Origin: Scolanthus callimorphus
Taxonomy: Eukaryota; Cnidaria; Anthozoa; Actiniaria; Edwardsiidae
Reading direction: 5' to 3'
Length of the DNA stretch: 64,000 bases
Assembly: GCA_033964015.1 (NCBI GenBank)
Contig: CM066916.1
Span: 27,111,404 to 27,175,403, forward strand
The position numbers were made by a program, and so were the translations under genes. The stretch's first letter is position 1. Each line of letters begins with the position of its first letter. Below, piece by piece: positions 1 through 10,929 of this stretch. A model generated the notes under the pieces. The model was not told where the DNA came from. It worked only from the letters and a program-made list of their open reading frames with translations, and searched no databases.

Positions 1-481
1 AGCTGAACAGGTTCTATTGGTAGTGTCTTTATTTAGCCAGGGACCCATTACCTAGGAGCGTTCACTATCTCCTATGCTATCATAGTTTAACAGCGTATGG
101 AAAATAAGGCCTCGTTATTTTTAGGCCTATTCGTGCCAGAGTCGCGCCCTTCCAATCCGAAACAATAGAAAGTTTTTTATTATTTAAGTATAACGAAGCG
201 GCATCCTTTAAGAAAGGAAAGGTTCATCAGAAGAAGAGCGTCTGAAGTTCGAGGTTTGCCATAGGCCTTAGTTTCATATTTTCACGTGGAGCCTACGTCA
301 CACATTTGCTCACCCAATACGAATGGAGGTAACGCATGCATTTTTCAGAGAAGTTTATTCAAGTGTCAAATCGTTTGTTCTAAAAATAACTGACGTGCTT
401 CATTTTCCAATTCGTTGCTGCATCTGCCTACCCGAATTAGACTTATGTGTTGACTGTTGATGTTTCATGTTGGAATTGCAG
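1..481. other. Unassigned leading stretch
   Basis: No coding exon, RNA gene or clear repeat is recognised here. It ends in a splice-acceptor-like TTGCAG just before the first exon of the gene at 482-8300, so it is probably the intron upstream of that exon. Confidence 0.4.
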
Positions 482-559
482 CTCCAGGGTGGTGGTGACA
501 TGTCTCTCATGACTCGTTTCGATCAGGGTGCCGTTAGAATTGGATTCGTCATCGAACAG
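482..559 (+). CDS. Exon of unidentified gene (26 codons)
   Basis: The acceptor is TTGCAG and the donor GTAAAC. It is open in one frame for exactly 26 codons, phase 0 at both ends, reading LQGGGDMSLMTRF onward to FVIEQ. Confidence 0.5.
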
Positions 560-3500
560 GTAAACCGTAAAACCTTGACCAAATGTCTCGTAAGGGAAAT
601 TAGAAAATAACACCTATGTTGTATTGTGAATGTGCGCATTCTGATTGGTTAAAAAGCGTGTTTGTAAGAGACCTGAGAAACACGATTGTCACGCAACGCT
701 GTCGCGCGTGTGTATGTTATTTTCTAAAAGCAATAAAAATACTTTCTGCGTGCTCTCTGGTTTCTTACAAACACTCGGGGAATGTTGGTCGAACTGATAA
801 AACTTGAAAGATCTTTCAAGTTTTTATCAGTTCTCCCAACATCCCCCTCGTGTTTGTAAGAAAGCAGAGAGCACGCGGAAAGTACTTTTATTGCTTAAAA
901 AGAATACACTGGGAAAGGATCTGATTGGCTCACACGGATTGCAGTGATTGACAACGCAGAAAAAACCCAAGTGATTGCCAAACTCGAAGCTGATAACACG
1001 AAGCTGACAATTTCGAGGTGTCACGCTTTTCCTAAAACGGATGTAAAGCTTTAGGGATATTATTATACATTGTACTCACTGTATCGATTCTGATTGGCTA
1101 AGAGCGCGCGCTTTACTTTGGGAATCACGCAGTTTCAGGGTCTTCAAGAATCAGCATGCTGATTCTTCAAGAATCAGCTAGCTGATTCTTGATACGCGCG
1201 CAATGCATCATGGAACTAGAGCGCTTTCCCTATTTTAACAAGGCGCTTGTGTAAAATAAACTGCTTGACAGAAAGAAAAGTATTTCTATTGAATCAATGT
1301 ATAATAAAACAATTATTGAATTCGGTTTTTGTGATCTCCAGAATAAACAATATCTCGCCAAGTGGAATCAGGCTCGGCCTCACGGCCTCGCCTGATTCCA
1401 CCTGTCTCGACATTGTTTATTCTGGAGATCGCAAAACCTCATCCAATAATTGCTTATAGTCCAGTGATATTGTAGTTCCAGTTGGAACTAATTGCAATAG
1501 AATTTTTCTCAACGGCATATGAACTAGTTTAGTGAGCTAGTTAACAGAAAAAAAGTCCTCAAAAATCCCTTTAGCGGAACATGCCGAAAACGAGGAATTA
1601 AAATTTGGCCGAAAACCACAAGGTACCCGCGTCACAAAAAGTTTGATTTTTTAAATAACCACTCAAATTCTTGGTATCTTTTGTATTTAGAGATCCATAA
1701 TTATTTGCAAGCAATGTCTAATAATTCTTATCTGTTTTGATGATTAAAAAAGTTTTTTCGTTGACCGAACTCATTTTCAGAAGAGTCGCGATTGGCCCAA
1801 TGTAGACCCAAAATCGAGCAATTTTGATTGAGTCTGAAAACTACTGGTGACCGAAGTCTAGAAATAAACTATTTTGTTTGTGCTCATGCGACAATTAAAA
1901 AAGAAACAAACAAACAAATAGTTTTAGCTGGTGGTAGTATATGACGAAGGAAAATAAAGAACGCTAATAAGATACTGCAAGTACTCAAAAATCCCTTCTG
2001 GCCAATGTCAAAAACACAGTGACAATGCAATATCGTTTTGCTGCGTTTTCCAGGATTTGAATCGAATTGAGTGAGTGTATGAAATGTGAACTACAACAAA
2101 TGGTACAGCTAGCAGATAAAACCTTGTTTATCAGAACTAGAGTTATATTTGCAGATAAAGATCATCATCTTGCATTTCAATGTCTAGATCAGGAGGGGGG
2201 CGAATCCCTGTTTTGCACTCAGTGCAGGCTGGGTTACAGCAGTCCGTTCTTTTTACATGTGCATCTATGGGTCCTGCAGTCACTCTTGCACTTACACCTT
2301 ACCATTTCAAGCAAGGAGAGTCGTGTGCCGGGTTGTCAACTGTGGTATGACGCTGCTGCAGGAGTAGGGGGAAGAATTTCCGGCTGCACGCTTATAATTT
2401 TCGTAGCTACTTTTCTGCAGAATGTAGCGCACGGAATCGCACGGATCTGCACAAAGTTTCGCCTCAACCCGAATCCGCAACGTTTGATTTATGAAAACAA
2501 CTGATAATTAGACAAAGTATTTCACCAAGCAGAAGCAAGATTAAAGCCAACGTTTCAGACATTTAATTCTGTCCTTCATCAGGACGGTTACAAAAACAAG
2601 TTACATGTCACGCGTATAAACTATGAGGCGCGCAAGATATGGAAGATGAACGCGCGCGTGTAATTATCATATAATTAAAGTTCTTCTCGCAGGTTGAGGC
2701 AATCAGGGGCCATTGTCTTGAGCTTGTATATCCAGTAAGCCTCATCTGACAACAGATCTTCCGCCTTCGAAACTTTCTTGGTGCATTTTATCACCAGATC
2801 TTCTAGGATATGTCCTGCGTTGGTGGGATTGAAATGGGCCGCCACTGCTGATGTCTCATCATAACTTCTGTAATGGTTGATAGTGCACTTGTGCGTTATA
2901 AATTGTTCATGTAGAGGACAGCTGGTTTGGCCTACGTACTGCATGCGACACTTAGTACACGATATAAAGTAGATAACATTGCTACTCTTAAAGTCCAGCG
3001 TGCTGTTGTACGAGAGCTGACGAAAGTGTCGTTTACGTCTACGAACTTACACCTGCGTCCCACAAGTCATATTCAAGTTATCCCACCCCTTGCAGTTGTC
3101 TAAGAAGATGGAACTCGGGCTCTCACTAAGATATCTCTCAGGTTAGGTTGGCGTCTGAAAGCCACTATAGGGGGTTCTGATATTATTTTCTTCAATCGTT
3201 CTAAGACACAAATGATGGGGAACGCTTGTTTGAGGATTTTGGGTGCGTTTTGTAGCCGAGGGGATATGTAAGCACTACAACTACTCTGTTGCTCTTCGTT
3301 CCTCGTTGGCAGGTCATCAGAGTGTCTGCTCTGGATTGCAGCGCTTGTTTGTTTGTCTTGTTTGTAGCCTCTCACTTTAAGGTGGGTGGTATAAGCTCCC
3401 CTTATCACCTTCGACACGTCTTCTCGGACTGATTCTTAGTAGACGGAGTGCTAAGGGTAGGGGATACTCGACTTGCAGTCCGCAGGGTGACTGGAAGTCA

Positions 3501-6500
3501 CGAGCAGATATTGTGTGTCTCAGTGTGTTGTGTGTCTGCGGGTTTTTATGTCCATCCTCACATTATCAACGCACAGCAGATGCAATGCTATTTTATAAAA
3601 GCATTCTAAAACTCATGAATAGTCAATCAGGCAAACACAATGGAAATCAGGACCATGAAGGCCGTTTGTATACCCCGATAGAAATTAGCATTTTGGGGAG
3701 TCCATGAATATTTTCAGGGAACAGCTGTTCTGATTGGTTGCCATATCATAATGGTGCTCAATCAGCCAGAAACGATATAGAACTGCTGCGCACTGAACTG
3801 AATCTGATATAGAACTCCGGTGACGTCAGAGTTCTATATCAGATCCAGTTCAGTGAGCACAGTTCTCTATCAAGTTTGGCTCACTGAGCATCAGTAATGA
3901 TAGGACAACTCACCAGAACAGCATGTTTCCCCGATAATATTCATGGAGACCCCATCTCTTACAAACGCTCTGTGGTCATGATTTCCACCTTTTCCCGTAA
4001 CCTACGAAAAAAGAACGCATGTTAGAAATGAATGCGTGCATTTTGTAAAACGATAGTTCATTTATCACATTTATTAATTTTCGGTGGCCATGATTTAAAC
4101 ATCCCACAACGACTCGGGCAGTGCCGACCACCCTTCTGTGAACATTTCGTGAAACGAGCCAAAACGAACATCTTTGACAATTATTTGGCAATACTTGAGT
4201 TGAATTGGGCTCAAAATCATGCACAGATAAACGAATTTAACTCACCCGTCGAAGTTACTCTACTTGGCGATTCCGTACGAACCGCACTGCTTTGTTAACC
4301 GAGAATGAATGGGCAAATTGCATATGATGCATTACGCGCATGACAAAGAAAATTTCGTCAAAGAAATTTGAATCATAAAAAGAATAAAAAAACAATAGGA
4401 AACACTGCCCCAAAAACTAATGACATAGCACTTTCTTTACAAAAGCCAATCAGAAAGCCCTAGCATTATTATAGGTATCGCTGGTATCGCTAATATATTC
4501 ATTTCTTTTCTATGACATTTGAACGGCATTTCTTTGCTCATCATAATTATAGGTAAAAAAGTGACAGCTATTCCAAAGGGAGTTCTTCTCTTTTTGAAAG
4601 TCATGTAATTATGAACAGACCTTTTGTCCAACACAGAAGATATGTCAATTATTCGGAACGCCTCTCTAAATACACTATTCGTAATGAACAGCTCTCGTTG
4701 TCGATCTTTTGTTTGCCATTTCAAAATAGCTAAACAATGCAACTTGAAGCCAGTCTATATCAGATTTCTTATTCTCGATTTCAATGAAGTAGTTCTCACA
4801 AATTTATTTCCTTTTTTTAACTAGCTTGGAATTATGAATTATTACTGGCAACCGTTTTAGAAGTAGTTTACAAAACTCGCTGTCGTGTTTTATCAGCAGA
4901 TAGAATCACTCGGCTTCGCCTCGTGTTTCTATCTGCTGATAAAACACTCCAGCTCGTTTTGTAAACATTACATAAAAAGCGGATTTCTTCGGTTTATAAT
5001 GTGATAAACGCACTTGAGATGCTGCAAAACACTTGAAAAGTTTGAATTCGCTCGCCTACGGCTTGGGAGTTTCAGATATTTCTCTTGTTTTTGCAGCATC
5101 CCTCGTGCGTTTATCACATAAACCACTGAAATCCGCTCTTTATTGCTTATATGTCCCATGGCTGAAAGCCAATCAGAATTCGAGAAACGCGCGCGTTGTG
5201 GTATAAAGAAAGACAGGGATAGAAGTGTCAAATCTGGAGGATTACACTTTTCAAAGTGAAAGCCACGATGTCTAAAAAGTTGAAAATAGGCGAAAAGAAG
5301 ACTATTTATCATATTCATTTGCTTAATACGAGTGATAAACTTGACAATTTGGCTTTTGTTGTGTCGCAATCACAATTTCCGCGTGAATTTTGGAAAAACA
5401 TTAATTGGGTACCCTGTGGTTTTTGACATGAAATAAACAATGCCGCCTCAAGGTCACACCCGCCAGTTTTTATGTAAACAAACTCATTTGGAATGTTCTC
5501 GATCTAAGCTTCAAAATGGAATATGTCTCTTAAAATCCGCAAGGGGGAGGGTTTCGGTTGCTGGCCCACACAGCACACGGGCCGGAGTACAGTATCGATT
5601 TTTCAAATCGTTTTAAATGTCAAAACATATAGAGAATATATTACAAATTGCCTGTAAATAATTACGGTACTTGAAATGCAAAAATATACCAATAATTAGA
5701 GCGTTCTTTTAAATAATGGAGTTTATTTTGACGCGGGTACCCTGTGGTTTTCGGCCGAATTTTAATTCCTCGGCATGTTCCGCTAAAGGGATTTTTGAGG
5801 ACTTTTTTTCTGTTAACTAGCTCACTAAACTGGTTCATATGCCGTTGAGAACCTTGAGCCGTTGAGGACCTACAAAATCTCGTAGATTGACTGGACTAAT
5901 AGGTGTGAGAGTTTAATTTCCTGAACGAAAATTTCCCTTTGAAACGTAAAACAAACTAACCTAGGTATTTGAATAGTCCAATTTCGAATTCTCTGTTCTA
6001 CCGCTAAATGGGCATCAGGCGGCGCATAAATACAGTGGGAGCCTCACTTTGACAATCCCCCATTTCCTTGCATGGGCCCTTTTGTAAGGTTCTTTGCCGA
6101 GTAGTGGCATATCATTGTCCTAGCATTCATCGATGTATTCAACACAAACTGTGCTCTCGTAGATAGCCTTTCCTTTATGAACTATAGTCGGTATTAGTCC
6201 TCGAGGGTTAATTGCAAGCCATTCGGCGGATTTATTGTAGGGATCATGGCTGTAAAGAGTAAAAGGGTCATGTCACTTGCTTCTCTTTCCAGCCCTTGCG
6301 TTTCCACTCAGAAGTTATATCTCTTCATGGGTTCTACTTTGAAGTCAAGGCAGTTAAAAACGAGAACGACAGCGCGGAATATTCCTTCTACCTCCAGGTA
6401 ATACTTTCCTCAAAATAATAAAATTTAACCAATTGTACACGCTTCAAGTTTCTTCACTGTAAGACTTACCGTGTCATCATTTGCTCTACTAGAGCAGATT

Positions 6501-8300
6501 TCATATGACTGTGAAAAGTGCCGCGACTCGGCGCGTCTCTGTCGCGGCACGGAACCTGGCCTACTATAGAAACGGAAATATATCGCGTAGTCGCGGCACG
6601 TTCGCGGCGTGGCACAACTTTGCCGCGGCACTTTTCACAGTCATACGAAATCTGCTCTACCTTCTCTGTACTGAATAAGCCCGAATAAGTCGATTAGTGG
6701 CGAGTAATTGGTTATCATTTTGTTATCACTCTCCTATAGCTTTTATTCGCATTTGGTGTCATCACATTGCGATTGGTCGCACTAAAGTCATATGAAATAC
6801 GCTCTTACACTCGGATGCTGCTTAGGGGAACCCCTTGTCGGCGCCCGCTTGTAATGAGCGGAGTTATTGAAATTGTGGTGCCTGTCGTTTTACAACACTA
6901 ACTATGGCATTTCTTGTGAATTTTTCTTCCCAGCGTTTGAAACCTAACGATCCAACGCTGTCTTTTAAGGCTTGCGAAAGACACACTTTCTCTATGAGAC
7001 AAGACCGTGAGGTACTGGGACATTCCACTTTCTTGCGCATGCGTAACATTTTGCAAGCAGCTTCCAATTACGCTTTTTATTTTTGCAAGATTTTTACCAA
7101 TTTTGTGGTTATTATTTCAGATGCGATTTTGTTTACGAATCCAGTGGGTCAAGGGAGATATGTACAAGATTTACAGCACAGGTACCTAACTATGCACCTC
7201 CGACTAGTAAATTTAATTGTGTTTTCAAAGCGTCCCCTGATCATAAGCAACCCGGTAGTTTTTTCCAAACCTCTGATTGACATTTGTGGTTGCTAAGTGC
7301 TAGTTGTACTATTAATTACCATTTTTGTTGCGTTTCGTTAGGCGTCCAAAGCCAGGTCTTTGGTTTCAACGGGAAAATGAGCAGAAGCCAGGTAAGAAGT
7401 ATCTTTCGCTCGCTTGACAACGCACGCTCCTCCAAGGTAAAAAAGCGCGCGAAAAACCCAAGGCCAGGCAACCAGGCGCCACAACTGTTGAAGATGGCGG
7501 TGCGGGTCTTTTCACTTAGCTGTGATTACGTAATGGATAAGAAAATCTCGAGGTGAATCTCGCAAAGTGAGGTTCGATCGAGAGCGAAGGACGGGTGGAA
7601 TTCAGGCTAGCCCTAATCACTTCACTTCACCTCACCTCACCTCACCTCACCTCACCTCACCTCACCTCACCTCACCTCACCTCACCTCACCTCACCTCAC
7701 CTCACCTCACCTCACCTCACCTCACCTCACCTCACCTCACCTCACCTCACCTCACCTCACCTCACCTCACCTCACCTCACCTCACCTCACCTCACCTCAC
7801 CTCACCTCACCTCACCTCACCTCACCTCACCATAGAGTCAAGGCTATTCCAAAGCCGCAATGCGCGCGGGAGAAAACTAAATTTAAAAATGTTCGTCCTG
7901 GCATATGGGATGTTATAGTGTTCTGGATGGGTATGTCTTTTAGACCTCCGAGTAGGCTTCGAAAGCTCAGCGAGCGGCAGGTTGCACTTGCAGTTTAGAC
8001 CTTGATTTAGACACAGGGTTGCAGCATTCCGGCGCGACTCCAACGACTCCCACCCGAGATTGTTTAAGTGACGGGTGATGGTGCCTGCTTCATAAGAGTA
8101 GTAATCAGAAGTCACGAAGCGTACTGCGCGTCGTTGTACTTTGTCAAGCTCGTTTACAAGATTTTGTGTGTACAAGACAAGGACAAGGCCGACCTAATTT
8201 ACTCTTGCTTTCGTCTTTGTCTATTTTACAGGTAGTAACAGTTGAGGATGTCAGTGTACCACTTTACGTGACCGTACTAATGATGTTCCCGCCCTCATGA
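482..8300 (+). CDS. 3' part of an unidentified multi-exon gene (five exons)
   Basis: Five short exons chain together in one reading frame with GT/AG borders: 482-559, 6293-6397, 7121-7181, 7342-7391 and 8232-8300, ending in TGA. Intron phases are 0, 0, 1 and 0, so every junction keeps the frame. The joined tail is about 114 residues, rich in alternating hydrophobic and polar residues (for example SLHGFYFEVKAV, then YSFYLQ, MRFCLRIQWV and VPLYVTVLMMFPPS at the end), which suggests a beta-sandwich. I do not recognise the family; a TRAF/MATH-like fold is a weak guess. The 5' end lies outside the window or in undetected exons. The first intron (5.7 kb) is swollen by a 4.3 kb inverted-repeat element, and the last carries a LINE fragment and a CTCAC microsatellite. 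Evidence is frame continuity and splice signals only. Confidence 0.55.
726..897. repeat. Foldback (hairpin) element, about 172 bp
   Basis: Left arm AGCAATAAAAATACTTTC is mirrored by GAAAGTACTTTTATTGCT. The arms meet at AAGATCTTTCAAG near 807-819, so almost the whole element is a palindrome with few mismatches. It is typical of a non-autonomous DNA element and has no coding capacity. Confidence 0.75.
1150..1195. repeat. Tandem short palindromes
   Basis: AAGAATCAGC and GCTGATTCTT alternate three to four times, around the palindromic centres GCATGC and GCTAGC. It may be the core of an eroded hairpin element. Confidence 0.5.
1309..1451. repeat. Foldback element, about 143 bp
   Basis: Left arm GATCTCCAGAATAAACAAT pairs with ATTGTTTATTCTGGAGATC. 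An inner palindrome is formed by GTGGAATCAGGC and GCCTGATTCCAC around GGCCTCACGGCC. Confidence 0.75.
2067..2504 (+). other. Unassigned open frame, 145 codons
   Basis: This is the longest open frame inside the 4.3 kb element that is not part of a recognised repeat. It starts at a TTG rather than an ATG, and I recognise no domain. Its composition (short Cys and His clusters, low order) does not suggest a known transposase. It is probably fortuitous or a decayed remnant. Confidence 0.15.
2510..3417 (-). pseudogene. Penelope-like element fragment with GIY-YIG endonuclease domain
   Basis: Read on the minus strand, 3417-3100 encodes a stretch ending in NLRDILVRARVPSS, preceded by LKKIISEPPIVAFRRQP. 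This matches the linker between reverse transcriptase and endonuclease in Penelope-like and related retroelements. A second frame (about 3040-2675) reads NVIYFISCTKC then MQYVGQTSC, with HF, EAYWIYKL and CLN further on. These are hallmarks of the GIY-YIG nuclease domain that follows the reverse transcriptase in Penelope-like elements. The two parts are in different frames, so the copy is broken, and the reverse transcriptase core is missing. The tail down to about 2510, containing a GTCCTTCATCAGGAC-type stretch, probably belongs to the element's 3' end. Confidence 0.75.
3695..3953. mobile_element. MITE-like inverted-repeat element, 259 bp
   Basis: The termini GGGGAGTCCATGAATATT and AATATTCATGGAGACCCC are inverted. 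An inner hairpin is built on CTGATATAGAACTC and GAGTTCTATATCAG around GGTGACGTCA. There is no coding capacity. Confidence 0.7.
3954..4865. other. Unassigned interior of the 4.3 kb element
   Basis: AT-rich sequence with only short open frames on both strands. No domain, RNA gene or repeat is recognised. Confidence 0.3.
4866..4966. repeat. Foldback element, 101 bp
   Basis: GTTTACAAAAC begins the element and GTTTTGTAAAC ends it. The inner arms TTTTATCAGCAGATAGAA and TTCTATCTGCTGATAAAA are perfect complements around CTCGGCTTCGCCTCG. Confidence 0.8.
4978..5137. repeat. Foldback element, 160 bp
   Basis: AGCGGATTTC and GAAATCCGCT are the outer ends. The inner arms TGTGATAAACGCACTTGAG and CCTCGTGCGTTTATCACA pair imperfectly. 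It lies 11 bp from the preceding hairpin, so two different elements sit side by side. Confidence 0.75.
5852..6292. other. Intronic stretch before exon 6293-6397
   Basis: No gene or repeat is recognised apart from the polypyrimidine tract and acceptor TTCTCTTTCCAG at the end, which belongs to the next exon. Confidence 0.4.
6293..6397 (+). CDS. Exon of unidentified gene (35 codons)
   Basis: The acceptor is CTCTTTCCAG and the donor GTAATA. It is open for 35 codons, phase 0 at both ends, from PLRFHSEVISLHGFYFE to EYSFYLQ. It has the best splice signals of the chain. Confidence 0.6.
6490..6659. mobile_element. MITE-like element, 170 bp
   Basis: TAGAGCAGATTTCATATGAC and its inverted partner GTCATACGAAATCTGCTCTA delimit the element. 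The subterminal parts are rich in GTGCCGCG/CGCGGCAC. A partial relative (GAGCAGTTTTCGCATGACTG) occurs near 58101. Confidence 0.7.
7121..7181 (+). CDS. Exon of unidentified gene
   Basis: The acceptor is ATTATTTCAG and the donor GTACCT. It is 61 nt long, entering in phase 0 and leaving in phase 1. It reads MRFCLRIQWVKGDMYKIYST. Confidence 0.5.
7342..7391 (+). CDS. Exon of unidentified gene
   Basis: The acceptor is TTTCGTTAG and the donor GTAAGA. Its 50 nt complete the split Gly codon of the previous exon and leave in phase 0. It reads VQSQVFGFNGKMSRSQ. Confidence 0.5.
7628..7829. repeat. (CTCAC)n microsatellite, about 40 copies
   Basis: An uninterrupted pentanucleotide array, CTCAC on the + strand. 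It abuts the 3' side of the minus-strand LINE fragment that follows, exactly where the second LINE copy (26.2 kb) has unique sequence. It therefore either replaced or expanded from that LINE end. Both long open frames through it are only translations of the repeat. Confidence 0.95.
7832..8170 (-). pseudogene. LINE reverse transcriptase C-terminal fragment, copy 1
   Basis: On the minus strand the frame reads ELDKVQRRAVRFVTSDY, then GTITRHLNNLGWESLESRR and FLPRALRLWNSLD. This is the conserved C-terminal tail after the reverse transcriptase in L2/CR1/jockey-like non-LTR retrotransposons. Only about 115 residues remain. The copy is near-identical to that at 26.2-26.6 kb but lacks about 27 bp close to its 3' end. 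It lies in the last intron of the unidentified gene, antisense to it. Confidence 0.8.
8232..8300 (+). CDS. Terminal exon of unidentified gene
   Basis: The acceptor is CTATTTTACAG. It reads VVTVEDVSVPLYVTVLMMFPPS, then TGA at 8298-8300. An AATATA/AATTATA-rich stretch about 20-40 nt downstream may serve polyadenylation. Confidence 0.5.
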   Translation, partial: VVTVEDVSVPLYVTVLMMFPPS

Positions 8301-8636
8301 GTGAATCAACACCTTCTATCGAAATATAAATTATACATACAATATCACATCAGAGTGTAAATCAGATGCTAAATACGTTTTTGCTACTTCCCTGCGTTGT
8401 ACTTCTTTATTTTGTATAACAGAGTTTTTTTTTATGAATGGCGTATGGTGTACATAATTCTCCTTTGCAAACCTTGTAAATAGCAGAAATCCAAATATTG
8501 TAATTATAAATCATGGCAAAAAATGTGTAAGGAAATGTGCGGCGTGACTTAGGCATGGAATAAAATGAATCAATAGCATGGAATCGTTTATTGTTTTGCA
8601 GTGCCGTAGCTAGCGGAGGGGCAGTTGCAACCCCCT

Positions 8637-8663
8637 CCCCCCCCCCCCCCCCCCCCCCCCCCC
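8637..8663. repeat. Poly-C tract
   Basis: About 27 nt of C interrupted by a single T, then (CA)n. It may end a nearby element of the G/C-tipped families seen elsewhere in the window. Confidence 0.8.
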
Positions 8664-8688
8664 ACACACACACTTATTAACGCAAGTC

Positions 8689-8990
8689 GTACTTTCTTCG
8701 TCCCCTGATGGGCCCCTGATAGGTTGGTTGTTGAATGGGTTTCGTTTCTGATTGGCTAAATCGTACTTTCTTCGTTCCCTGATATGTTGGTTGTTGAATG
8801 GGTTTCGTTTCTGATTGGCTAGGTTGTTGAATGGGTTTCGTTTCTGATTGGCTAAATCGTACTTTCTTCGTCCCCTGATAGGTTGGTTGTTGAATGGGTT
8901 TCGTTTCTGATTGGATAAATCGTACTTTCTTCGTCCCCTGATTGGTCGGTTGTTAAATGGGTTTCGTCTCTGATTGGCTAAGCGTATTTA
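8689..8990. repeat. Tandem repeat, about 64-bp unit, 4-5 copies
   Basis: Each unit holds CGTACTTTCTTCGTCCCC, GGTTGGTTGTTGAATGGG and TTTCTGATTGGCTAA. Copies differ by small deletions and single bases. CTGATTGGCT is a CCAAT-type pentamer on the other strand, so the array clusters CCAAT boxes; a regulatory role is speculation. Confidence 0.85.
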
Positions 8991-9576
8991 CATTGCATTT
9001 AGTTTTAGAAACTCACCTTGTATTTTCTCTAAAGACCACCGATTAAGAACGGAAGGAATCAGTAATGCCTTTTGTGACGTAATCGCTTTGTGACGCACGT
9101 GTGAAGCAGCGAAATGCAATTCGTATTCGCAGCGAATTTTAAAATGACGTTTTTTTAGGAATCCGCGCGAGCTACCTGTATTTTTTAAATCTGATCACCA
9201 GTGTTTTTGGCCAAGGGCTCTATAATATACCATGAATTTGGCTTCGAGCTTTGTACGCTTGTCATAAAAAAGTATACAGAGCTCATTAAGAAATTGACCA
9301 ACCAGAATCCATGCGCAGGTTTTCACTGCCACCTAAACAAGGCAAAGCTATTTCAGCAGAGTTTTCATAATGCAGTCACTTTTAATTAGCCAAGCATGGT
9401 AATGTCAGCAGAAATCCATTTGACGTGTATGTGGTAATATAGTTTTCAAATTTCAGACTCTAAAATGTATATATTATTAATTATAAATGCCTTGCTTTAA
9501 TTTCAGCCGTATCTTCGCTTTCAATCGTACCTCACAACAATGTTCAGCCCTTTTGGCAACCCCTTAGAAGGGAAAT
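8991..9576. other. Unassigned intergenic stretch
   Basis: AT-rich, with no supported gene. Short open frames show no recognisable domain. Confidence 0.4.
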
Positions 9577-9727
9577 TTCTGCCCATTCATGGAAAAGCTG
9601 AATTTTTTAAGACATAAGAATGGGAAGTGTTCCGCATTCCCATGGGTAAACCACGAATGCCGAACACTTCACGTTCATGTCGGTGTCATGGGAAATTCAG
9701 CCTTTCCCATGGATGGGTTTCTGCAAA
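9577..9727. repeat. Imperfect palindromic element, about 150 bp
   Basis: GAAATTTCTGCCCATTCATG and CATGGATGGGTTTCTGC, with GGAAAAGCTGAATTT and GAAATTCAGCCTTTCCC, form inverted arms. A partial copy of the same family lies at 18622-18735 (CCCATCCACGGGAAAAGCTG). Confidence 0.6.
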
Positions 9728-9827
9728 TATTCCCTGGGTTCAACATGTGCGTTCAGCATTAAATACTGAGATGTTGAAGGACAAATGTTGAACTGGGTTT
9801 CCCCGCAGCTGCAAATGAGGAAACTTA

Positions 9828-10054
9828 GCCTGTTTGTAGGCAGTTGGTTGCTGGGTTTTTTTTTTCGAGGAAAACCCGGTCCGTTCGCTTAACGGGCGCC
9901 ATCTTGGATTTTGACGTACGCGTGGTCCCGAGGGCGAGCGCAAAAATTGAGCGAGGGATTTTTGCGCTCGCCCCTAAAAGCCAAGATGGCGCCCGTAGCG
10001 AACGGACCAGGTTTTCCGCGATAAAGCAACCAGCAACCGACTGCAAGCAGGCTA
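9828..10054. repeat. Foldback element, 227 bp
   Basis: TAGCCTGTTTGTAGGCAG opens it and CTGCAAGCAGGCTA closes it. Inner arms contain GGTCCGTTCGC plus GGGCGCCATCTTGG and their complements. The centre is GAGCGCAAAAATTGAGCGAGG with its mirror. Confidence 0.8.
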
Positions 10055-10929
10055 GAGAAAACTGTACGGTCCGACTGTATTCAACTAAATTGAGGAGTTG
10101 CAGTGCACGCTAAATTTAGAATTAAAAACCTTTTACACGCGTCAACTTCATCTGCACGCCTTTTTTATTGACTGACAAAAACTGACATGATTTTGACAAT
10201 TTTCGCTCATTTTGCATTTAAGATATACTTTGAGGTAAATTTATTTCAAGGAACATATGCGGTCTCTGCAGGTCGTCTGTTTTTTAATCCTCCGTTAATG
10301 TTTAAAGGTACGTTAATATCTGCAGTTCTAGCTGTTTGTCTTTTATCCTGTCATAATGTTTGTTTTAATCCTAGAGTATAAGTTGCTCTTTTGTGAAAGT
10401 GTGGTGAAACCATTAGAACTAAATATAAACATTGTTAAACAGCCGAGAAAGGGAAGGTGGCTGGAACATCTATAAAAACCCTTTGAATTGAAATCTCCCA
10501 ATACATGGAGCTGAGCAACAACGTCTAGTCAAAGTACTAACTAAAGTCTGCACAAAAAAGTAAAATGAACACTATAGTCTAGGCGTAGAGTTGTATCTGC
10601 TCTGCATTAAAATATATGCGTTTGAAAAAATAATTCATAACGCGCTGTGTGTCACTCTGTGTGTCATTAATAAATTCTTGTTGTAACAAGTAAAGAAGCC
10701 ATGGTTAGTTTGAAAAATTCATCTCAGTAACATTTTGTTTGTTAGGTTAAGCAGTGGAGTACCAAAGGGAAAATAAAAAGGGAGTTGGGAATATTGAAAA
10801 GAAAAAGGACAGCATACTAAAGGTAAAAAATATGATTGGTGATGATCCCGAGAATCAATATGACACAGTTTTTTTTACGAATAAAAGAGAATACAAAAAT
10901 AGATTTATAGATATAGATTTAAAATAGTA
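10055..10929. other. Unassigned intergenic stretch
   Basis: AT-rich sequence without a recognised gene, RNA or repeat. Confidence 0.4.

Larger units (their letters stand above)
1506..5851. mobile_element. 4.3 kb element with about 125-bp inverted terminal repeats
   Basis: The segment at 1506-1634 reappears inverted at 5729-5851. Both start TTCTCAACGGCATATGAAC and run through AGTCCTCAAAAATCCC to GGTACCCGCGTCA, differing by a few substitutions and one 5-base gap. The spacing and orientation fit a large DNA transposon in the intron of the 482-8300 gene. No transposase was found inside. The interior holds a Penelope-like fragment, a MITE and two hairpins, so it is a non-autonomous or decayed, nested element. 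A third partial copy of the arm's inner end lies at 5407-5425. Two independent opposite insertions of a short repeat would look the same; no target-site duplication could be fixed. Confidence 0.5.

Noticed and set aside
7567..7998. Threonine/serine/proline/histidine repeat frames (HLTSP units)
   Set aside because: They are direct translations of the CTCAC microsatellite; every frame of it is open.
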